From the NCBI RefSeq assembly GCF_020176955.2, contig NZ_JAIUCZ020000011.1, positions 264,149 through 328,148 on the forward strand: 64,000 nucleotides of DNA, given 5' to 3'. The position numbers and the translations under genes were made by a program. The DNA comes from Nocardia sp. alder85J. GTDB lineage: Bacteria > Actinomycetota > Actinomycetes > Mycobacteriales > Mycobacteriaceae. The notes under the pieces are model-generated. The model was not told where the DNA came from, ran no database searches, and saw only the letters and a program-made list of their open reading frames with translations. The stretch's first letter is position 1. Each line of letters begins with the position of its first letter. Below are positions 62,364 through 64,000 of the stretch, piece after piece.

Positions 62364-64000
62364 CAGTCCTCGACCTCCCGCAGCAGATCGAGGATCTTGG
62401 CGACCTGCTTCTCCAGATCGGCATCAATCTCGGCGAGGGAACGCGGTGGGATGTACTTGTAGAAGTGGCGGGTGAAGGGAATTTCGTAGCCAGTCCTGAT
62501 CTTGCCCCAGTCAATCCAGGCGTCGGGCACATGGGGCTTCACCTCGGCGTCAAAATACGCCCGGATGACCTCGACTCTACTGGCCGCGCCAGCTGTCGAG
62601 CCGCCATAGGTAAACGGGACGTTCTCAGTATCGCGCTTCTTCGTGTCCGGCTTGGGCTTGCCTTTGCGGTCGACGACGGGGTTGCCGGACTCATCAAGGA
62701 GCGGGCGCTCGACAGTGATGGTCCAGTAGCCGAACTCGTCGTTGCGGAGCACCTTGGAATAATCCGGATCGGCGTCGGTGAAGTCGGTGTACAAACGCAC
62801 CACCTTGGCACGGTCACCCTTGCTGAGCTCACGGTTCTTTGCGCCGAGGTTCTTACGCATCTTGGTCCAGAACGACGTGCCGTCGATGAGTTGGACCAGG
62901 CCCTGGCGATCGGGACGCTTGGTGTTGTCGAGAATCCAGATGTAGGTGGCGATACCGGTGTTGAAGAACATGTTTGTCGGCAGCGCGACGATGGCATCAA
63001 CGAGATCGTGCTCCAGCAGCCACTTGCGAATGTTGGAGGGGCCGGACTCGGTGGCACCGTTGAAGAGCGGCGAGCCGTTCATGACGATGCCTACCCGGCC
63101 ACCGCCGTCCTCGCGGGCGCGCATCTTGTGAGCCAGGTGGAGCAGAAACAGCATCTGCCCATCCGAGGTCGCCGGTAGGCCAGGGGCGAACCGGCCATAA
63201 GGACCCGCTTCGTTGTGCTCTTTCGTGATTGCCTTGGCATACTGCTTCCAGTCAACGCCGTACGGCGGATTGGACATGCAGAAGTCGAACTGGCGGCCCC
63301 TGAACGCGTCATCGGTGAGCGTGTTACCGAAGGCGATGTTGGTCGCGTCGTGTCCCTTGGCCAGTAGATCCGATTTGCAGATCGCGTACGACTGCGGGTT
63401 GTACTCCTGGCCGTACAGGCTCAGCTTCGCGTCGGGATTCTGTGCGAGCAGGTGCTCCTCGGCCAAGGCGAGCATGCCGCCGGTGCCCGCGGTCGGATCG
63501 TACAGCGTGCGGACGATGCCAGCCTCGGTCAGGTCGGCGTCCTTCTCGGCAAAGAGCAGGTCGACCAGCAGCCGGATCGCGTCCCGCGGGGTGTAGTGGT
63601 CACCGGAGGTCTCGTTCGCGGCCTCGTTGAACTTGCGGATGATGTACTCGAACGCATCACCCATATCGGCGTTGGAGACAACGTCCGGATGCAGGTCGAC
63701 GGCCTTGAAGGACTTGACGACCTCACGCAGCAGCTCCGCCTTCTCCAGGGCGAGGATCTCCTTCTTGAAGTCGAAGTACTCGAACACATCGACATCAGGC
63801 GAGAACCGGTCGATGTAGTCGGCAAGGTTGTCCGCCAGCCCGTCAGCGTCAGCCAGCAGATTGGCGAAGGAGTAGTTCGAGGTGTTGTAGAACGGCCGCC
63901 CAGTGGCCTTCTTGACCTCGATCTTGAGCCGGTTGGGGTTGTCGTACTTCGCCGCCAGCTCGCGCACAATCTCCAGGTCGGGTTCGAGGATGCAGTCTAG
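62363..64000 (-). CDS. hsdM: type I restriction enzyme, methyltransferase subunit HsdM, 5' end outside the window
   Basis: The frame is open past the right edge, so the protein is more than 534 residues. The AdoMet motif DPTAGTGGMLALAEE and the N6-adenine motif CMSNPPYGVDW are both present. N-terminal helical segment ANLLADADGLADNLADYID. It methylates the same target that HsdR cuts and is the first gene of the operon. A shorter start at 63967 exists but the upstream residues (CILEPDLEIV) continue the fold. Confidence 0.93.
   Translation of the reverse strand, partial: LDCILEPDLEIVRELAAKYDNPNRLKIEVKKATGRPFYNTSNYSFANLLADADGLADNLADYIDRFSPDVDVFEYFDFKKEILALEKAELLREVVKSFKAVDLHPDVVSNADMGDAFEYIIRKFNEAANETSGDHYTPRDAIRLLVDLLFAEKDADLTEAGIVRTLYDPTAGTGGMLALAEEHLLAQNPDAKLSLYGQEYNPQSYAICKSDLLAKGHDATNIAFGNTLTDDAFRGRQFDFCMSNPPYGVDWKQYAKAITKEHNEAGPYGRFAPGLPATSDGQMLFLLHLAHKMRAREDGGGRVGIVMNGSPLFNGATESGPSNIRKWLLEHDLVDAIVALPTNMFFNTGIATYIWILDNTKRPDRQGLVQLIDGTSFWTKMRKNLGAKNRELSKGDRAKVVRLYTDFTDADPDYSKVLRNDEFGYWTITVERPLLDESGNPVVDRKGKPKPDTKKRDTENVPFTYGGSTAGAASRVEVIRAYFDAEVKPHVPDAWIDWGKIRTGYEIPFTRHFYKYIPPRSLAEIDADLEKQVAKILDLLREVED

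Noticed and set aside
50128..64000. Second copy of the tRNA 3' end (attR) inside the window
   Set aside because: None seen; the element must end beyond the right edge.

Overview
The window is high-GC actinobacterial chromosome, most likely Nocardia or a close mycolic-acid-containing relative. The reasons are a full-length carboxylic acid reductase resembling the Nocardia enzyme, a ChoD-type cholesterol-oxidase-like protein, an EphD-type hydrolase/SDR fusion, an F420-dependent Ddn-like protein, actinobacterial QcrB, ECF sigma factors with SnoaL-like tails, and strong GC bias at third codon positions. The genus is an inference; no rRNA is present.

Positions 1-50053 are ordinary chromosome with much redox and lipid metabolism. 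From left to right: a LuxR regulator cut by the left edge; an AAA ATPase; a bacterial nitric oxide synthase with a DJ-1/PfpI protein; a Jen1-like monocarboxylate transporter; a Clp-N protein; a metallophosphoesterase; a ChoD-like oxidase divergent from carboxylic acid reductase; a secreted five-bladed-propeller-like protein; a four-gene alpha/beta-type 2-oxoacid dehydrogenase operon (lpd-E1alpha-E1beta-E2); a transposase-derived gene that has lost its catalytic acids; an orphan QcrB with a small monooxygenase opposite an ECF41 sigma factor; a PucR regulator divergent from an 8-oxoguanine-deaminase-like amidohydrolase; an SDR/HxlR divergent pair; a lipid-type cluster (two PF10118 hydrolases, an iron-sulfur reductase, an EphD fusion); a His/Cys-rich membrane protein; TerC behind a probable Mn riboswitch; a TetR/P450 pair; a quinone reductase with a SoxR-like box; a second ECF sigma factor; and a second quinone reductase.

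At 46562-48133 lies an IS4-type element with perfect 39-bp ends and a 10-bp target duplication. Its transposase frame is broken near the C-terminus. It sits just upstream of a caspase-Sel1 repeat gene.

At 50054 a tRNA-Met marks the edge of an integrated element that runs past the right end of the window. A large serine recombinase reads into the tRNA 3' part, so this is one attachment junction. Cargo: a small protein co-translated with the recombinase, a winged-helix protein of unknown role, a CoiA-like nuclease ending in a sliding-clamp-binding motif, a Kiwa system (kwaA-kwaB), and a type I restriction-modification operon (hsdM-hsdS-hsdR, hsdM cut by the window edge). GC falls clearly in the Kiwa segment. 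This half is a mobile defence island.

The observations I rate highest are the catalytically dead transposase-derived gene with TGTCA-type repeats at its promoter, the CoiA-like nuclease with a C-terminal QLSLF motif beside Kiwa, the orphan QcrB/monooxygenase unit facing an ECF41 sigma factor, and the duplicated CCTCGGG switch in the terC leader.
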